From Maylandia zebra (Eukaryota; Chordata; Actinopteri; Cichliformes; Cichlidae), in the NCBI RefSeq assembly GCF_041146795.1, contig NC_135187.1, positions 22,430,556 through 22,494,555 on the forward strand: a stretch of DNA of 64,000 nt, given 5' to 3'. Positions within the stretch are counted from its first letter, which is position 1. The number at the start of each line of letters is the position of its first letter. This document shows positions 51,141 through 64,000 of this stretch, one piece after another. A model generated the notes under the pieces. It saw only the letters and a list, made by a program, of their open reading frames with translations, did no database searches and was not told the DNA's origin. The position numbers and the translations under genes are program-made.

Positions 51141-54130
51141 TTCATTTTTTAAAGTTAATAAATTTGGTGGGATTCCATATTTTCTTAGTCTTTCAGACCC
51201 TTATTACCCTTATTTTCCCTCTCTGATTGCTAAGTCTGGATAAGAGTGCCTTTACACCACTCTCAGCAACTCTTATCCAATAACGAGTCTGAAGCAGCAC
51301 TTCTGGATCAGGTGTTGTTGGTACTTTCTCCCCTAGTTGGTGGCAGAGATGAATGGAGCTCGGTGGGAGCTGCACCCCCCCTGGGTTTTGGGGGCCCACC
51401 GTGGTGGGTCCGACGGGACTGGCAGGGCCAGAGCCCTTTTACCGACACTAGTGATTATTTACCGGGCCCGGGCCTCTGTGGGAACCGGCGTGATGGATTC
51501 TGACGGGGTTGATGATCACTCTTCCAATGAGAGTAATTAATATAATGAAGAGCTACTGAGCATGTGCAGTAGGATGTGATGAATAGCGCGTGTATGTTGT
51601 CGTTATTCACAGGTGACAGAGGGTGTGTGGGAGGTAATGTGAGAAAGGAAGTATACAGTGTAAGAGGAGGAAAAGGTAGAAAAAGAAAGCCAGGTATGTT
51701 TGGCTTTATGAATCTATATGAGTATGAATCTATCATGCTAAAGAAAGCCAGGGGTGTTGTTAAAAAATTTGGGGAAACTGATTAGATTAATTAGAAGATA
51801 TGAACTGCAATGGCAGAAGCAGTGGGAGGGAACAGTAGAGAACAAGTTCACAAGGTAAGCAGGGCCATATTTTAAATGGCCTGCTTGCCTTTAGGTATTT
51901 ACTCACGTTGCTGCGATCCAACCTTTTAACCAGGTAGTGGGTCCATGTTTCACTCCAAGCCATTACACCCCCATAAATATTCTAATGAGGACTTCACAGT
52001 TATAATTAGTTGTTGTTATGCGCCTTGCTGTCGACAAGACATGTAATGTGCTGACCCGCTGTCTGAAATGGAATTATCTTCACTAATGAACCTAAACGGA
52101 GTCAGTGACTCAAAATGGGGGAATGATGTCTACAAAACAGGAAGAAGACGTGTGGGTGTCGAGTTGATGTGCAGACGCTGTGGGTGTGGATATGAACCAG
52201 GGCTAAATGGCCTGAATATTATTGGTGGGTTCATGTAAAAGATATCAAGACCACATTACTACGCAGCGAGACAGTGGCTAGCTTGTTACACACCACTGGG
52301 CGAGCTGTAATACCTGCTAGATTTCAGCCACTAATTTAGCCGCATGCCACTTAACGTGCGTTTGATATGAATCACGGGGTGCTTAGCCTCGCCCCTCCTT
52401 CCCTGCCCCATGACCCCACCACTCTTACTTCCTTAAAGAGCAAGTCGTTAAACAGCAGAGAGGATCCACCCGCCGTTATAATGGGGAAATAATGAACGCT
52501 GTTGCCTCAGGTATTTATCACAGCCGCAACTCTCAGTGCCGAGGCTGTTTTAATCTCCAAATGGCAGAGGGGGGGGGGGGGGGGGGGGGGGGGGGATTAA
52601 CCAGGTGGGAAATTAACCAGAAGCAGATACTAGAGTGATAGAGCGAGGCAAAAATTAATTATCTGTGTATAATATGCACAACTTTAATTTCTAAATTAGT
52701 TTAGCTCAGGTTGATTTAGGTTTCCTTGTAGAATAACCCCTCCAAAATAAATCACTTTGGTGTTGTAAGACTGACATATTTGTACAGTCAAAACCTATGC
52801 ATCAAACGCTGAACTCTTGCTGACACTTTAGTGTTGTATGCTGGTGTTGAGACAGTCTGTGTGGTGTGTCTAGTGTCCCACCACTGGCTGCCCAGCCGAG
52901 AGGGTGAGGCCCTCCGGCTCAGACCGGCTGGCTCGAGACTTGGTCGGTCCCTCAGTCGTTCGCGTCCCCTTCAGACGTCAGCACAGGCCGGTCTCACCAC
53001 GGCTCCTTTACTGCCTGCTTTCATGTGTCCTTTAATGAGGAAACCGCCGGCTCAGCAGCCTGCTATAAAACACAGGCGAATTAAAACACCCAAATATGAA
53101 TCAGCTAAGCTGCCTAATTCAGCAGGCCAAGCCAGAGGCGTAGCTCTGCTTAAGGGAGACCTCAGGAAGACCAGATCCTATTGTCTGCAGAGGCCAAGGT
53201 GCAAAATCCTGATGGAGAAAAGACCCTGAAAAATAGAAGAGAAAACAAGGGATTCTTAACCTAAAGCTCTGAGCACCTCAACTCTATTACAATCAGATGA
53301 AGTTAATCTTCAAAGCACGCAGCCGAAGCAAGTGCATAACTTCCCAAGGAACAATAACAGAGTGAGTCACAAGCCCACAACACAACTCCTGCCACCAACG
53401 GCTCGCCACAGTCTGCTAGAGCTGCGGCTGCCACTTAGACAACAGCAGCTCCATAAAACGTCGAAGAAACATCAACCCTAAAAAAAAGAGAGGGAGAAAT
53501 AAAACAAAACCACACTTGTTTTTTTCCTCCCATTTCATTGTAATGATGGAAATAAGGGCATCATTCTGAGATTAGTGCTGCTATTTCTCCCCGGCTGGCT
53601 ATAAGCGTTATACGAGTGCCTGTTGAAGAGATTTTGAAGGAATAATGCAACAACAACCCACTGAGGAGAAGGATGACAGGATCATATGCTGATTTTCCAA
53701 CATTAAGAGGTATAAAACTAGTGAAACAGGATCTAAGACATGAAACCAGAAGGTTGATGATACGGTTTTTTTCTGTTACATAATCTTTGTTCCTTTTTTT
53801 TTTTTTTTTTTAAATGAATGCAAGTGTGCGCTAGAAGGCTTTAGGATGTATACAACATATGACCTCCAAGAAGAGACCCCATTTACAGGTTGAGAGAAAA
53901 AACAAGTCCGAGTTAACCCTTTCCTTGAAACACTGACAGGCTGTGTATGATGTCATAAGGAATACTAGCATAAATAAGAAGACCTGAGCCAACAAGTTGA
54001 GCCAACTCACACCACACCCATCTTCAAACTCTCTCATTTTCATGTCAACATCATACCTGCATACCTGTGATATAGTGTGCTGACGGACATGTAGACACTT
54101 TCTAAAGTACTCAAAACTGCCACTGTGGTA
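51141..54130. other. Spacer without recognised genes
   Basis: A GC-rich patch lies at about 51.35-51.51 kb, poly(G)27 at 52569-52595 and poly(T) at 53796-53811. Balanced unique stretches at about 52.2-52.55 and 52.85-53.25 kb look like candidate regulatory sequence. The 132-codon frame at 52831-53229 has no recognisable protein similarity. Confidence 0.5.
52569..52595. repeat. poly(G)27
   Basis: An unbroken run of 27 G. Confidence 0.9.
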
Positions 54131-54139
54131 GTTCCTGCT

Positions 54140-54905
54140 ACAGTACAGCGCCAAATCACTTGCCTCAAGGCAAGGTAGACCCTACAATAATACATAGAGA
54201 GAAAAACCCAACAATCATATGACCCCCTATGAGCAAGCACTTTGGCGACAATGGGAAGGAAAATCTCCCTTTTAACAGGAAGAAACCTCCGGCAGAACCA
54301 GGCTCAGGGCCATCTGCCACGACTGGTTGGGGTAAGAGAAGGAAAAGAGAGACAGAGATTAATAACAGGTACAATTCAATGCAGAGAGGTCTATGAACAC
54401 ATAGTGAGTTAGAAAGGTGACTGGAAAGGAAAAACTCATTGCATCATGGGAATCCCCCGGCAGCCTACATCTATTGCAGCATAACTAAGGGAGGATTCAG
54501 GGTCACCTGGTCCAGCCCTAACTATACTTTAGCAAAAAGGAAAATTTTAGGCCTAATCTTAAAAGTAGAGATAGTGTCTGTCTCCTGAATTCAAACTGGA
54601 AGCTGGTTCCATAGAAGAGGGGCCTGAAAACTGAAGGCTCTGCTTCCCATTCTACTTTTAAATACTCTAGGAACAACAAGTAAGCCTGCAGTGTGAGAGC
54701 GAAGTGCTCTAATTGGGTGATATGGTACTACAAGGTCATTAAAATAAGATGGGGCCTGAGAATTAGAGTCAAGAGTTAGCCCTGGCTGCTCCAGACTGGA
54801 GCAGATATTGAGTTTCAAGCTGGTCTTCAGCTTTGAGTGCTTTAGTAGAGCAGAAAACCCCAATATAAGAACTAACATGGTAAATGGACTAGCGTTAGTG
54901 GGACA
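54140..54905 (-). mobile_element. LINE relic, C-terminal ORF2 and 3' untranslated end
   Basis: On the minus strand, 54878-54591 keeps an open frame with VVPYHPIRALRSHTAGLLVV, SRMGSRAFSFQAPLLWNQLP, typical of the C-terminal end of a fish LINE ORF2. It is followed by the family's 3' end (GGGGGATTCCCATGATGCAA, AGGTTTCTTCCTGTTAAAAG, TTGAGGCAAGTGATTTGGCG), reaching about 54140. The copy is 5'-truncated and lies opposite in orientation to the relic at 40.4 kb. Confidence 0.8.
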
Positions 54906-56308
54906 GTCAAGAATTTTAAGAGTATCTCTGGTTATCAGGTAATATTACATCTGAGCTTCTTTCTTAGTGTAAAAATGCTATATTCAATAAAATAATAACA
55001 GGAATGCCTATTTTCATAGTTTGTGCATGTCAGTCATCTCAAAATGAAGCTAGCCATTTGAGCTTTGATCTAGTTTAATAAAACAAAAATAAAAATAAAA
55101 ATGATGTTACAAGAAAATACAAACACTGAATACATGGAACAGCTTTTATTTTAGGCTACAGTGTGACTGGATCTGTTTCACAGTGCAAAGACAAACTGTA
55201 GACTTATAATGAATTTTACTACAAAAAAATGGCAGTCCATTCAGATTCCTCTTCAGTGCTACACAACAATATGAATTATGCACAGAGCAGGATGAATCAT
55301 TCCTCTCTGACTTTACACAGATTGTCATACACGCATAGAGGGAGAGAGAGGAGAAATATGGACTGAAGAAGGTGCTTGACAGAACATTTTGCAGTGATTA
55401 GAAAACGTTTTAACAGCACTGGTCAAAAAAATAATACTTCATTGGCTCAATAAGCAGATAGAGAAAAGCAGTAACATTAAAGAGATTCTGTGACTGTATC
55501 AAAACAGCCCAGCACATCGCACTGCGATGCACATGGTGCAAAAATAACCAGATATTTATCTCACAGAATAGTAGAGCAAAACTGGTCGATAAAGTGAGGA
55601 AATACTTGAATGGTGTACCACAGAAGATTTACTGCAACTTTAGTGAACTCATGAGGTAAAAAAAAAATGAATTAAATGCAGTACTGAATAATGAAAGGAG
55701 AAATAAAATGTCAAAAAAACAAAAAAGTAACAAACTCAGTAAACTTTGAACAAAAAAGAGTGGCTTATTTTTGTAACCTTAAACGTAGTGCTGGTATGTG
55801 GGTATTGTAAGTATGAAGTAACCTCTTCATGCTCTTCAATTAAATTTCAATTATTATGTGAATCTATACCATTTTTTTTTACCTTTATAGTTTAATATAA
55901 ACAGGCTGAGGTAACTTGGGTAATAGGGTAACAGTCAAACAGCACAAATCCCCACAAAACAAAACCAAAAAGAACATAATCATGCTTTTACATTAATTCA
56001 GTTATTACTTATTACCCTGAAAACCACATATACTTTTCACTGTTACATGTAAGCCTAATCGGAGTCAGTTTTATGATTTCCTTCATATAGACAGAGGAGG
56101 ATAAAGTGAAAATATGATTTAGCTAATGTAATGAGGGGACATGGGTCGAAATGGTATGAAAACTGGGTAGCAGGTCTGTGCTCGACTGCAAGGCCTTAGC
56201 ATCTCCTGAGCATACTGGGATAAGGGGCACAGGGGTGTGTGCAGCTCTGGTGTGTGTTTATGTGTGTTTGTGTATTGTAACAGCAGAGTCAGTGTGCTCC
56301 CCTTGCAT
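54906..56308 (-). other. Probable hibadh 3' untranslated region and spacer
   Basis: AT-rich, non-coding sequence. A minus-strand AATAAAA signal at about 55146-55152 would give a 3' untranslated region of about 1.15 kb. The end is not certain. Confidence 0.35.
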
Positions 56309-59175
56309 TCATTGTCCGTCCTCCTCACGCAGAAACTGGAACACGGATGAGAAATCCTTATTAGCGTAGCCGCGAGAGCACATGACTCGGTAGATCTGGT
56401 GAGCGAGGGAACCCAGAGGGACAGGTGTCTTGGTGTTGGTGGCAGTGTTTTGCGCCAAACCAAGATCCTTTAAGCACAGACATGAGAAGAGAGGGACAAG
56501 CAGTCAGAAAAAGTGACAGGTGCAAACAGATCCTATGAACAGCTCAAGAAAACCGGTTTTCAGAAACATCTTTATTTTAGTGTGTAGGATATGAAGAAAT
56601 GTCTGCCTCATTAGATGATGAGCACATACTGGATTTAAAAAAAATATTCTTGACAATTCTCTTCCTGTTAAAAGGGGGATTCTTCGTCCCCACTGTACCC
56701 AAAAACCCAAGAATTCTCTATACAGATTCTTGGATTTCAGAACACTTTCATTATCAGTTTATGTATTGATGAGATGAACTGATTATTAAACACATCAGAC
56801 ATTAAGAATCACAAATAATACAACCAGAACACAAGCTTAGTACCTTTGCCATTAGTGTGGTTCCAAAGCCGCCCTGGTAGTTGTTGGCAGAGGGAACTCC
56901 CTCCATTACTCCAGGGACAGGGTTGTACGTGTCGCTGGACCAGCAACGACCTGAGGACATATTTAGGATTTTTGCCAACAGCTTGGGATCCAAACCCAGT
57001 CTGCAAAAAGAAGAAAATAGAGTTAAATAAGTTCTGTCTTTGACACATGTGAAATAGTTTTATTTGTCTGAAGGTGTACAACACTAAATTACATTGCAAC
57101 TAAATTACAGTTTTAACAATTCTAGCTGTTAATAATAATTAAAAAATTTTTTGCATATACTATTATATATTGTACATATATTTATTAGTTTCAGATTTAG
57201 CCATTCGTATATATTTTGCCTGTTTACATTATTGTATTTTGCACAACTCTGTTGCTTGTGAAGCTCGCACACAAGAATTTCACTCGCATGTGCTGTACCA
57301 ATGTACCTGCACATGTGATGTGACAATAAAAGTGATTTGATTTGATTTAATAGCCCAAATAACACCAAATATGGTGGTTTTAAAGAAACCTAAAATATCA
57401 TACTACTATTACAACATGTTTCAGACAAAAAAAAGTCAGAAAATTACTTTACTTTCAAACTTTTAGCATCTTAGAATGACATGGAGAGGAAAACTTTAAA
57501 AAATGGTAGGCACAAACAAGGAAAGAGGAGTTATGCAAAATATAGGGAGGAAATGGGACAGAGTTGGGTTGAAGAGGACCAGTGGGACATAAGAAATGTG
57601 GCAAAAGGTGGGTGTGGGGGTGCCTGGTGATTGTAGTGACCCCCAATGAACCTTATGCCTCACTGTGACCATTCCTCAGTGTTAATGGCTGAAGGCTTTG
57701 TAATGCCGGCTAATGCAGTATTGATGTTTACCACTACATCTATCCTTCATCCCTCTTTCAAGAAAGTGGAGGAGGAGAAGTGGTTAAGCAGCACAGGGGA
57801 GCCATAAACCTCGCTGTCACACACAGAGGCACATTCTTAGCTCTGCTGCCCTATTTTGCAGCAACCTACTTTCATATGCAAGAGGACAAACCTCCGGACT
57901 ATGATAAGAAGTAACCAAAGGCACATGAGACAAAGAAAGAGACTGAGGGTAGACAGACAGAAGCAATGAGTGAAACCGAGCAGGGAGGGTGTAACGACGG
58001 CGTCTGTGTCGACCGTTCAACATGCCATATTAATGGTTTTAAGGCCAGTATAAAGCTGACCACATCAAGTCCTGGCTGCCTCAGTTTACTGTTACTTACA
58101 GGCCTGTAACTCTATTCTGCTCTCAATATGACTATTAAACTATCATAGGTCTTTAAGGCCAGCACCCTCCCTCCTTCCCTCTCTCCACCTGGCTCTCATT
58201 CTGCCATTACTGCTGCAGTTTTATTAGCTGTCTACTAACTAATTAAGAAAAGGAATTGCATTTACACTCTCTCCATGTCTCGCCCTCCCCCTTTCCTCTC
58301 CCCTTCATCTCTTATGTGTCCGCTCAGACTCCCTAATTTTTTAACAAACAGTTTTGGAAGTGTGGCATGAGTGGTTCTGCACGCGCTGGGTTTTTTCTTC
58401 TTCTTCTTTTTTAATGGTAGTCTAGCTCATGATAGCTTTCTTAGTTTATGTCTGTAAGCATCCCTTGCCATCCTGCTTCCCCTCTACCCTTCCTCCCTCT
58501 TCCATGCTGACACCTTCCTGTCTAAGGACTCATGGGGACATATGTTTGACATCGCACAAGCCTCCCCCCCCCACACACACACACACACAAGCAAGCAGCC
58601 CCTCCCTGTGTTCTGGGTCAGCAGCTGAAAAGGTTACTGGCTGAGCTACAATAAAGCGCGTCCGAGCGCGCAGATCGTTTGTTATAGCGGCCATAGACGC
58701 TGACGGGGAGCTGTTGTCCTCTGTTAACGATAAATCAATGAAGTTCCCCTCTTGCTCCCATCACAGAGACACACACGACAAACTGTTCGCACACACTCAT
58801 ACTCAGCTGCGGTTATTAGCTGACGCAGTGGTGTTGTTCCTCGCCTGCGGTAATTTGCGTGGAGAAGAGGACATGTCACGCTTTAACAAGATTGACATGG
58901 ATAATCAGACATGAACGGTGTTGCTGTGTAATGCTGGTGCAGATAAAAATAAAATAAAATTAAGAAAAAAAAAAAAACAGTAAGAGAGATGGTGCTGAAG
59001 ATTCAAACGAGAGGGGAGGGTGTTTATGTCCTGGGAGCTCTAGCAGGTGGAGTTCATTTGCAGCGCTGATATTAACCGTCTCTTTCATTATGATTAGCTT
59101 CTCGATCTCATCAGACGCCACAAGAGAGGAAGCCCAGCCTCTTCCCCATTTAATATATCATTAAAGAGCTAACGA

Positions 59176-59215
<40 letters not shown>

Positions 59216-59970
59216 GCACTTACTATTCCATTTATAGAGGCAACAAGCGCGTTTATCACGCGAGTTTAATCTTCATCTGAACATATGCTCACGATTCATC
59301 TCAACTATAGAGAGAGGAAGGGAACGATGTGTTTGTGCTCATGTATGTTGTAGTGAACCTATTTCTGTCTCTCTGCTAAAAGGGTCTTGTTATAAACTCT
59401 GATTTGCCTGTTGTCCTCCCCATAAAAAGAACAAAGGAGCAAATATGTATGCTCCTACTTGGGCATCGGCAACTGCGTATTTGTACGCATGAATGGGCGC
59501 AGACACACAGGTTTGCAAGGTGAACTGTAAAAGTGTCATATGAGCGTCACATGGGCCAGTCGTCTCTACTCTTATCTTCATATGTATCATTAAAATCACT
59601 GCTGCTCCTCTCCACTGCTCTATGATACTCTCTGCAGCTTTTCATCCTTCTTTTACTGACTGCTTGGCTGCTTTCAAATATTACAGCAGGCCCCCCCCCC
59701 CCCAAAAAAAAGAAAGAAAAAAATGGATTAAAATAATAAAATAAAGAATGTAAAGCAAATATGGATGGGAAGCAAAAGCCAAAAGCAAGGAATTGAAAAT
59801 ACATAGAAAGAAACGGTCTGCATGGGAGAGTGTGTTTGAGTGTGTGAGTGTGTGCGTGTGCTGATAATTGTCATGCGTGGCCATTCCTTGCACTAAGAGA
59901 ACGTCACGCTCTGCTGGAGACGGCCCAAGCTTCCATCTGAGATCAACAAATTAGCTCCATGAACAGAACT

Positions 59971-60005
<35 letters not shown>

Positions 60006-60026
60006 TGCCTGCATGTACAGGTAAGG

Positions 60027-60124
<98 letters not shown>

Positions 60125-61361
60125 TAAAGAAAGGGCAGCTCTATCAGGCCCAAGTCCAACATGATAAAATGTTATTGCCGTTTTCCTGCAAATTGCCTGT
60201 GAGTGCTTAGCCTCCTTTGTCTTGAATTGTGTCGGTGTGTGTGTCTGCACACATGCACCAAAGAGAGCGTTCTTTCTGCATAAGAGGCTGGGCCGCAATG
60301 CAGCATGGGAGATTTACGGGTGTGGGCTCCCTCTAAACGATGACAGTCTTTGTCAAGCCCTCTAATAAAGCCCCAGAGATTGGCTAGCAAGAAGAGGGGG
60401 AAACTGAAACACACACAGACACACACACAGACACACACACACAAAATGGAATCAAGACTGAATATGGGTCAGTCTTGAAAAGATATGAAGATAATTCACA
60501 GTCAAAGTGAAGAGATGCGGTAGTTAGTATTCCTATTTTTGTTATAGGAATACATTATAATGATGTGAATTGTGAGAAGTTGTAGTGGTAGAAAACTGCT
60601 GCCTTCAGTATATCTGGATGTAAATTTGTGTGTCTGTGTGTGTGTGCTTCAGAGACAGTGTGGCAATGTGTAAATCTGCGTTGCTCCCTTAATGCCTCCA
60701 TATTTCAGAGGCATAGTGAGGGGATTTATGTTCGACTGCTCATGCCAATTTTCCTCCTCTGTCTCAGCACAGATAAATCAGTCGCACTAACACAGCTGCA
60801 CTGTGCAAAGAGGAATTCATGGACGCTCATGAACACCCGTGCAGAAAACTCGATGCAAATACCATTTTACACTGTAAAGGCCGTAAAATCGCATTATAGC
60901 CAGAGAGTAAACAGAAGAAACAGTCCATTATTGACAAGGAAAATACATAAATAGAACAGAATATAAAATCTGAAGAGTATAAAATCTATAAAAACTGATG
61001 TATAAGCTTCCTGTATGCAAGCCGCACTTAAAAATTCTACAGACCAAAACAAAGTATGGGTGCTGTGGTGCATTTTAAGTCCTCACATGATTTCTAGTGC
61101 TATAAGATTGCAGTGCAATCCACCGGACTTCACCTCCCATCATCCTCAGCTTCCTGGCCAAAGAAGCTTTGTGTCACGAGGAGGAATCATGAATGATGGG
61201 TTTTCTAGGTGGTGTTCAGTAGCAGAGGTGTGGCAGGATTCTGGTGAGAGCTCAATCAGCAAATGTAAATCAGACAATGTGGCTCCACCCCCTCATCCAT
61301 CTCTCTTTAGCAGAGGCGGCTCTGACTTGGGGCAGGGCTGACCCCTTCACACTCCCATAAA

Positions 61362-61427
<66 letters not shown>

Positions 61428-61866
61428 CTAAACCTGTATTGTAGTAGTAAATTACAGTTACAGCTACATCGCTGGCGTAGTAATTGACCTTACTGTGACA
61501 ACTATATCTAACAGCAATAATAGCAGAGTTAATGTGTGGCTAAAAGGTAGTAACCTCAAAATATGTCCTTGTAATTTCACTGTACTTGTTCTTTCGTTTT
61601 TGCAAATTCATCAACAACAATAAGGAAATCTGGATCTGGATGTACTAAATCCCTGTACACCTATGTACAGCTGTGTTAGTGCTACCCACAGACAGCTATC
61701 TCTACACTAATCATTCCCATGTAAATGAATCCACTGATCATACACTTCCTTATTATTTTATCTTTTAGCAGAGCATTTGCTTACAGTACCTGATACCAAG
61801 GTTCATGGTCTCCGCGGTCCCAATCATCCCAATCGCCAGCAGCATATTGTTGCAGATTTTAGCTGC
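56309..61866 (-). CDS. hibadha: 3-hydroxyisobutyrate dehydrogenase, mitochondrial; last three exons (partial)
   Basis: An NAD-dependent enzyme of valine catabolism that oxidises 3-hydroxyisobutyrate to methylmalonate semialdehyde in mitochondria. Exons in transcript order are 61866-61790, 57000-56844 and 56467-56309, with GT/AG introns of 4789 and 376 bp. The joined frame is intact for about 130 residues. The first visible exon starts [20 protein letters not shown], whose Lys is the catalytic lysine of the family. Next comes [20 protein letters not shown] and [20 protein letters not shown], then [21 protein letters not shown] and [16 protein letters not shown], then TGA at 56311-56309. The upstream exons with the Rossmann NAD domain and transit peptide lie beyond the right edge. 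Convergent with evx1. The a/b paralogue is inferred from HoxAa linkage. Confidence 0.95.
57121..57350 (+). mobile_element. Non-LTR retrotransposon-like 3' tail in hibadh intron
   Basis: A stretch ending GTGACAATAAAAGTGATTTG followed by GATTT repeats has the form of a fish retrotransposon 3' end, with CACAAGAATTTCACTCGCAT inside. The rest of the element is absent. The family is uncertain. Confidence 0.55.
59974..60122. repeat. (GT)n then (AC)n: opposed dinucleotide arrays
   Basis: A GT run at 59974-60004 is followed 25 bp later by a long AC run at 60029-60122, its reverse complement. The pair could fold back on itself. Confidence 0.95.
61373..61423. repeat. (AC)n microsatellite
   Basis: An uninterrupted AC repeat of about 51 bp in the hibadh intron. 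Confidence 0.95.
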
Positions 61867-64000
61867 CTATAAGGGTGTGAAAGAAAGATTTTTATAAAGG
61901 AATTGTTATGTAAATGATGAAGTCTGCAAAACAAAATATAACACACAACAGTAAATCTCAGATAATCTGACTCTGGAATAGACGAGTGAAACACTTCAAT
62001 GGCCACTAATGCTTAAATGCTACATTTTTAATGGTCATCTTTGAAGTAATGGGATCATTTCAATTATTTTAAGACTTCTTTTCAAGAAAATGCAACGTAT
62101 TATATCATTTTAGATGTTTTTTTGGTCAAATCCAATCTGGCATTTCTTTTGTTATGGTTGATAACTAGGATAATAATAATAATGATTTGGTCCTGAAGGA
62201 TTTTTTTCCCTCTCAACCATGGAAAGGATCCTGCCACAAACCAGCACTATTGTCCTCAGCGGATGTCCAGAGCTTCCTATGCTGCCAAGGTTACTAGCAT
62301 GTTGTTTTTTCCCCTCAGAATGCATCAAGCTGTTGAGTTTCTCACTTCTATTGTTCTTGCCATCTCTCTGTAGGATTTGCAGTTTAAAGACGGTCTGTTT
62401 CACTTGCAATGACAGCTCCTAGATCCAACAACAGCTTCCAAATGGATGCACCACACTTGGAATAATCTCCATACATGTAGCTAATGAAGAAATTCTGAAG
62501 TAGCCCACCTCTATCTACAAAACAGTTTTTAAGTGAATTATCCAATTATAAATGAGGCCCAACAATCTGGACTTCTAGCCCAATTTAGCCAATATAGCAA
62601 ATTACCTTTTAACATGTAAACAAAAAATGTATTTCCATAATAGACTGATTCAGTGTTAATTTGAAGTTTGAGTAGACTTTATTTTGGTGGGTTTCCCAAG
62701 CCACAGACTTCATTTCGGTAAAACATGCAAATCCCATTGATATGCATGGGGCTTTGCTTTGGTATTAGGTCAATAAACAATTACTGTCACTTCATAAAGT
62801 GTCTCATGACCTGATGATGCTCACCCAGTCATCTTCTTAAGCCCACATTGCTTTGCAGGACTTTTTCTTGACTAATTGTTTGTATAGTGGCTTATTTCGA
62901 TAACTATATTCATAATCAGAGGCTGCTTAGCATCACCAGGAAGATTTAAAAAAATTGCACTGATTGTGAAAATATGTAGTATAACGAATGTAGAATGTGC
63001 AAGTAAAGAAACTTTAGTATGTAGACACTAAACATGAACAACACAGTTGTAAGGTGGCCATTTGGTGCTCAATTGAGCTGTCAAATGAACAAATATATAT
63101 AATTGTGGGATTTGTATAAAATATTTGTATATGCCATATAGACACAACATCTTAGGAAATGTTTATGCAGAGTTTCATCAGGACTGGTCCACTCATCTAA
63201 GATGACATAGGGAATATACATACATTAGATCCTTTGGATAAATCATTATGAAAATAAATTACTGGAGGAATTGTAATAATATGGAAGAAGTCATGTTCTT
63301 ATAAAACTATTTTATTAATGCTGCAGCATTTATGGGGTCAGATTGACTAAACAGTGGAAATTTGTGTTGAGAAAGGTTCTGGTCAAATTAGGTACAATTG
63401 TTTAAGGGCATTTTCCACCCATCAATATGTAAGAAAGAATTACAGCACGGTATTTCAAAATTGCATAGTCCAGCATGTTACAATATTATTACAAAGATTA
63501 TTTGTAACAATACTGTAAGCAAGATGATGCTACATGCAGCAGAAACAACTGATACTTCTATAATTATAGGAGTTATCATGATTTCTTATGTGTGCATTCT
63601 AGCCTACATTTATTCTGTTTATAAAGTTGATAGAAGTTTTGTTGCTGGTGTTTTTGTTTGTTTGTTTGTTTGTTTTGTTTTCCTTTAAAGCAACATCAGA
63701 AATCTGGAGTAAACACTGTGTGCTGTCCATGGTCCTGAAATGTGAAACACAATTGGAAATCTGAATCTCGTTAAGTTTTTCAGGTAAGGTTTGTTTGGGA
63801 TTTATGAAACATGAAATTAATAGTTGATTAAAGTTGTGTTTGACTTCTGAAAAATGAACCAAAGCCAGTGGGTTGCAAAACTTTTTGGAAGAGCTATTAT
63901 TTAAAGAGTTTTAATTGGAGGTTCTAAACAGTCTCCAATATACTCCGGCAAATATTATATGTACTGATAACTACATATTCTGGCAAAAAGCACAACATGA
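61867..64000. other. hibadh upstream intron (right edge)
   Basis: AT-rich sequence with no exon encoding the preceding hibadh segment (the part ending GTGQ before the catalytic Lys block). A repeat-like stretch at 62150-62580 is unclassified. The remaining upstream exons are outside the window. Confidence 0.5.

Larger units (their letters stand above)
57351..61789. other. hibadh intron (remaining part)
   Basis: No exon is seen between the last two-exon block and 61790. It contains CA/GT microsatellites (59181-59214, 59974-60122, 60409-60443, 61373-61423) and poly(C)11 at 59693-59703. Balanced, unique stretches at about 57.65-58.35, 58.63-58.92 and 59.03-59.17 kb look like candidate noncoding elements. 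Hibadh introns host distal HoxA regulatory sequences in other vertebrates. Confidence 0.5.

Noticed and set aside
62150-62580. Repeat-like stretch in the hibadh upstream intron
   Set aside because: No inverted ends, tail or coding relic that would allow classification.

Overview
The window is vertebrate genomic DNA and almost certainly teleost. It covers the 5' (posterior) end of a HoxA cluster and its flanking genes. Two-exon, homeobox-containing hoxa10, hoxa11 and hoxa13 lie on the minus strand. They are followed by plus-strand evx1 and the 3' end of minus-strand hibadh (3-hydroxyisobutyrate dehydrogenase). This is the conserved vertebrate order HOXA10-HOXA11-HOXA13-EVX1-HIBADH. A short intergenic scale, abundant CA/GATA microsatellites and fish-type LINE and Tc1 relics point to a ray-finned fish. 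Linkage to evx1 and presence of a hox10 gene suggest the HoxAa duplicate of a percomorph, because zebrafish HoxAa has lost hoxa10a. The a-versus-b assignment is inference, and the species cannot be read from the sequence.

Layout. 1-1.7 kb: spacer leading towards hoxa9, which would lie off the left edge. 1.67-1.76 kb: a miR-196 hairpin on the minus strand, with a possible TATA box, exon and splice donor just upstream at 1.94-2.11 kb. 3.2-5.5 kb: hoxa10. 11.2-13.05 kb: hoxa11. 22.7-24.1 kb: hoxa13. 24.1-32.7 kb: spacer between the divergent hoxa13 and evx1. 32.7-35.1 kb: evx1 (three exons). 35.1-56.3 kb: a 21-kb spacer between convergent evx1 and hibadh; its left part looks unique and possibly regulatory, and its right part carries transposon debris. 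56.3-61.9 kb: the last three exons of hibadh, with upstream exons beyond the right edge.

How the parts relate. The Hox genes encode DNA-binding transcription factors for posterior axis, fin and limb patterning. evx1 is the even-skipped relative tied to the 5' end of the cluster. miR-196 is the Hox-embedded microRNA that represses Hox mRNAs. hibadh is an unrelated mitochondrial valine-catabolism enzyme, a bystander gene whose region hosts distal HoxA enhancers in other vertebrates.

Main observations. No recognisable interspersed transposons occur in the first 40 kb, and all seen lie between 40.4 and 57.4 kb. An identical 12-bp palindrome GGTCACGTGACC sits about 150-180 bp upstream of both hoxa11 and hoxa13 and recurs once in the distal spacer. 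A GC-rich, CCAAT-containing, promoter-like segment lies between hoxa11 and hoxa13. CTCF-like sites occur in each inter-Hox spacer. No new enzymatic or defence system was found; the novelty here is regulatory and structural.
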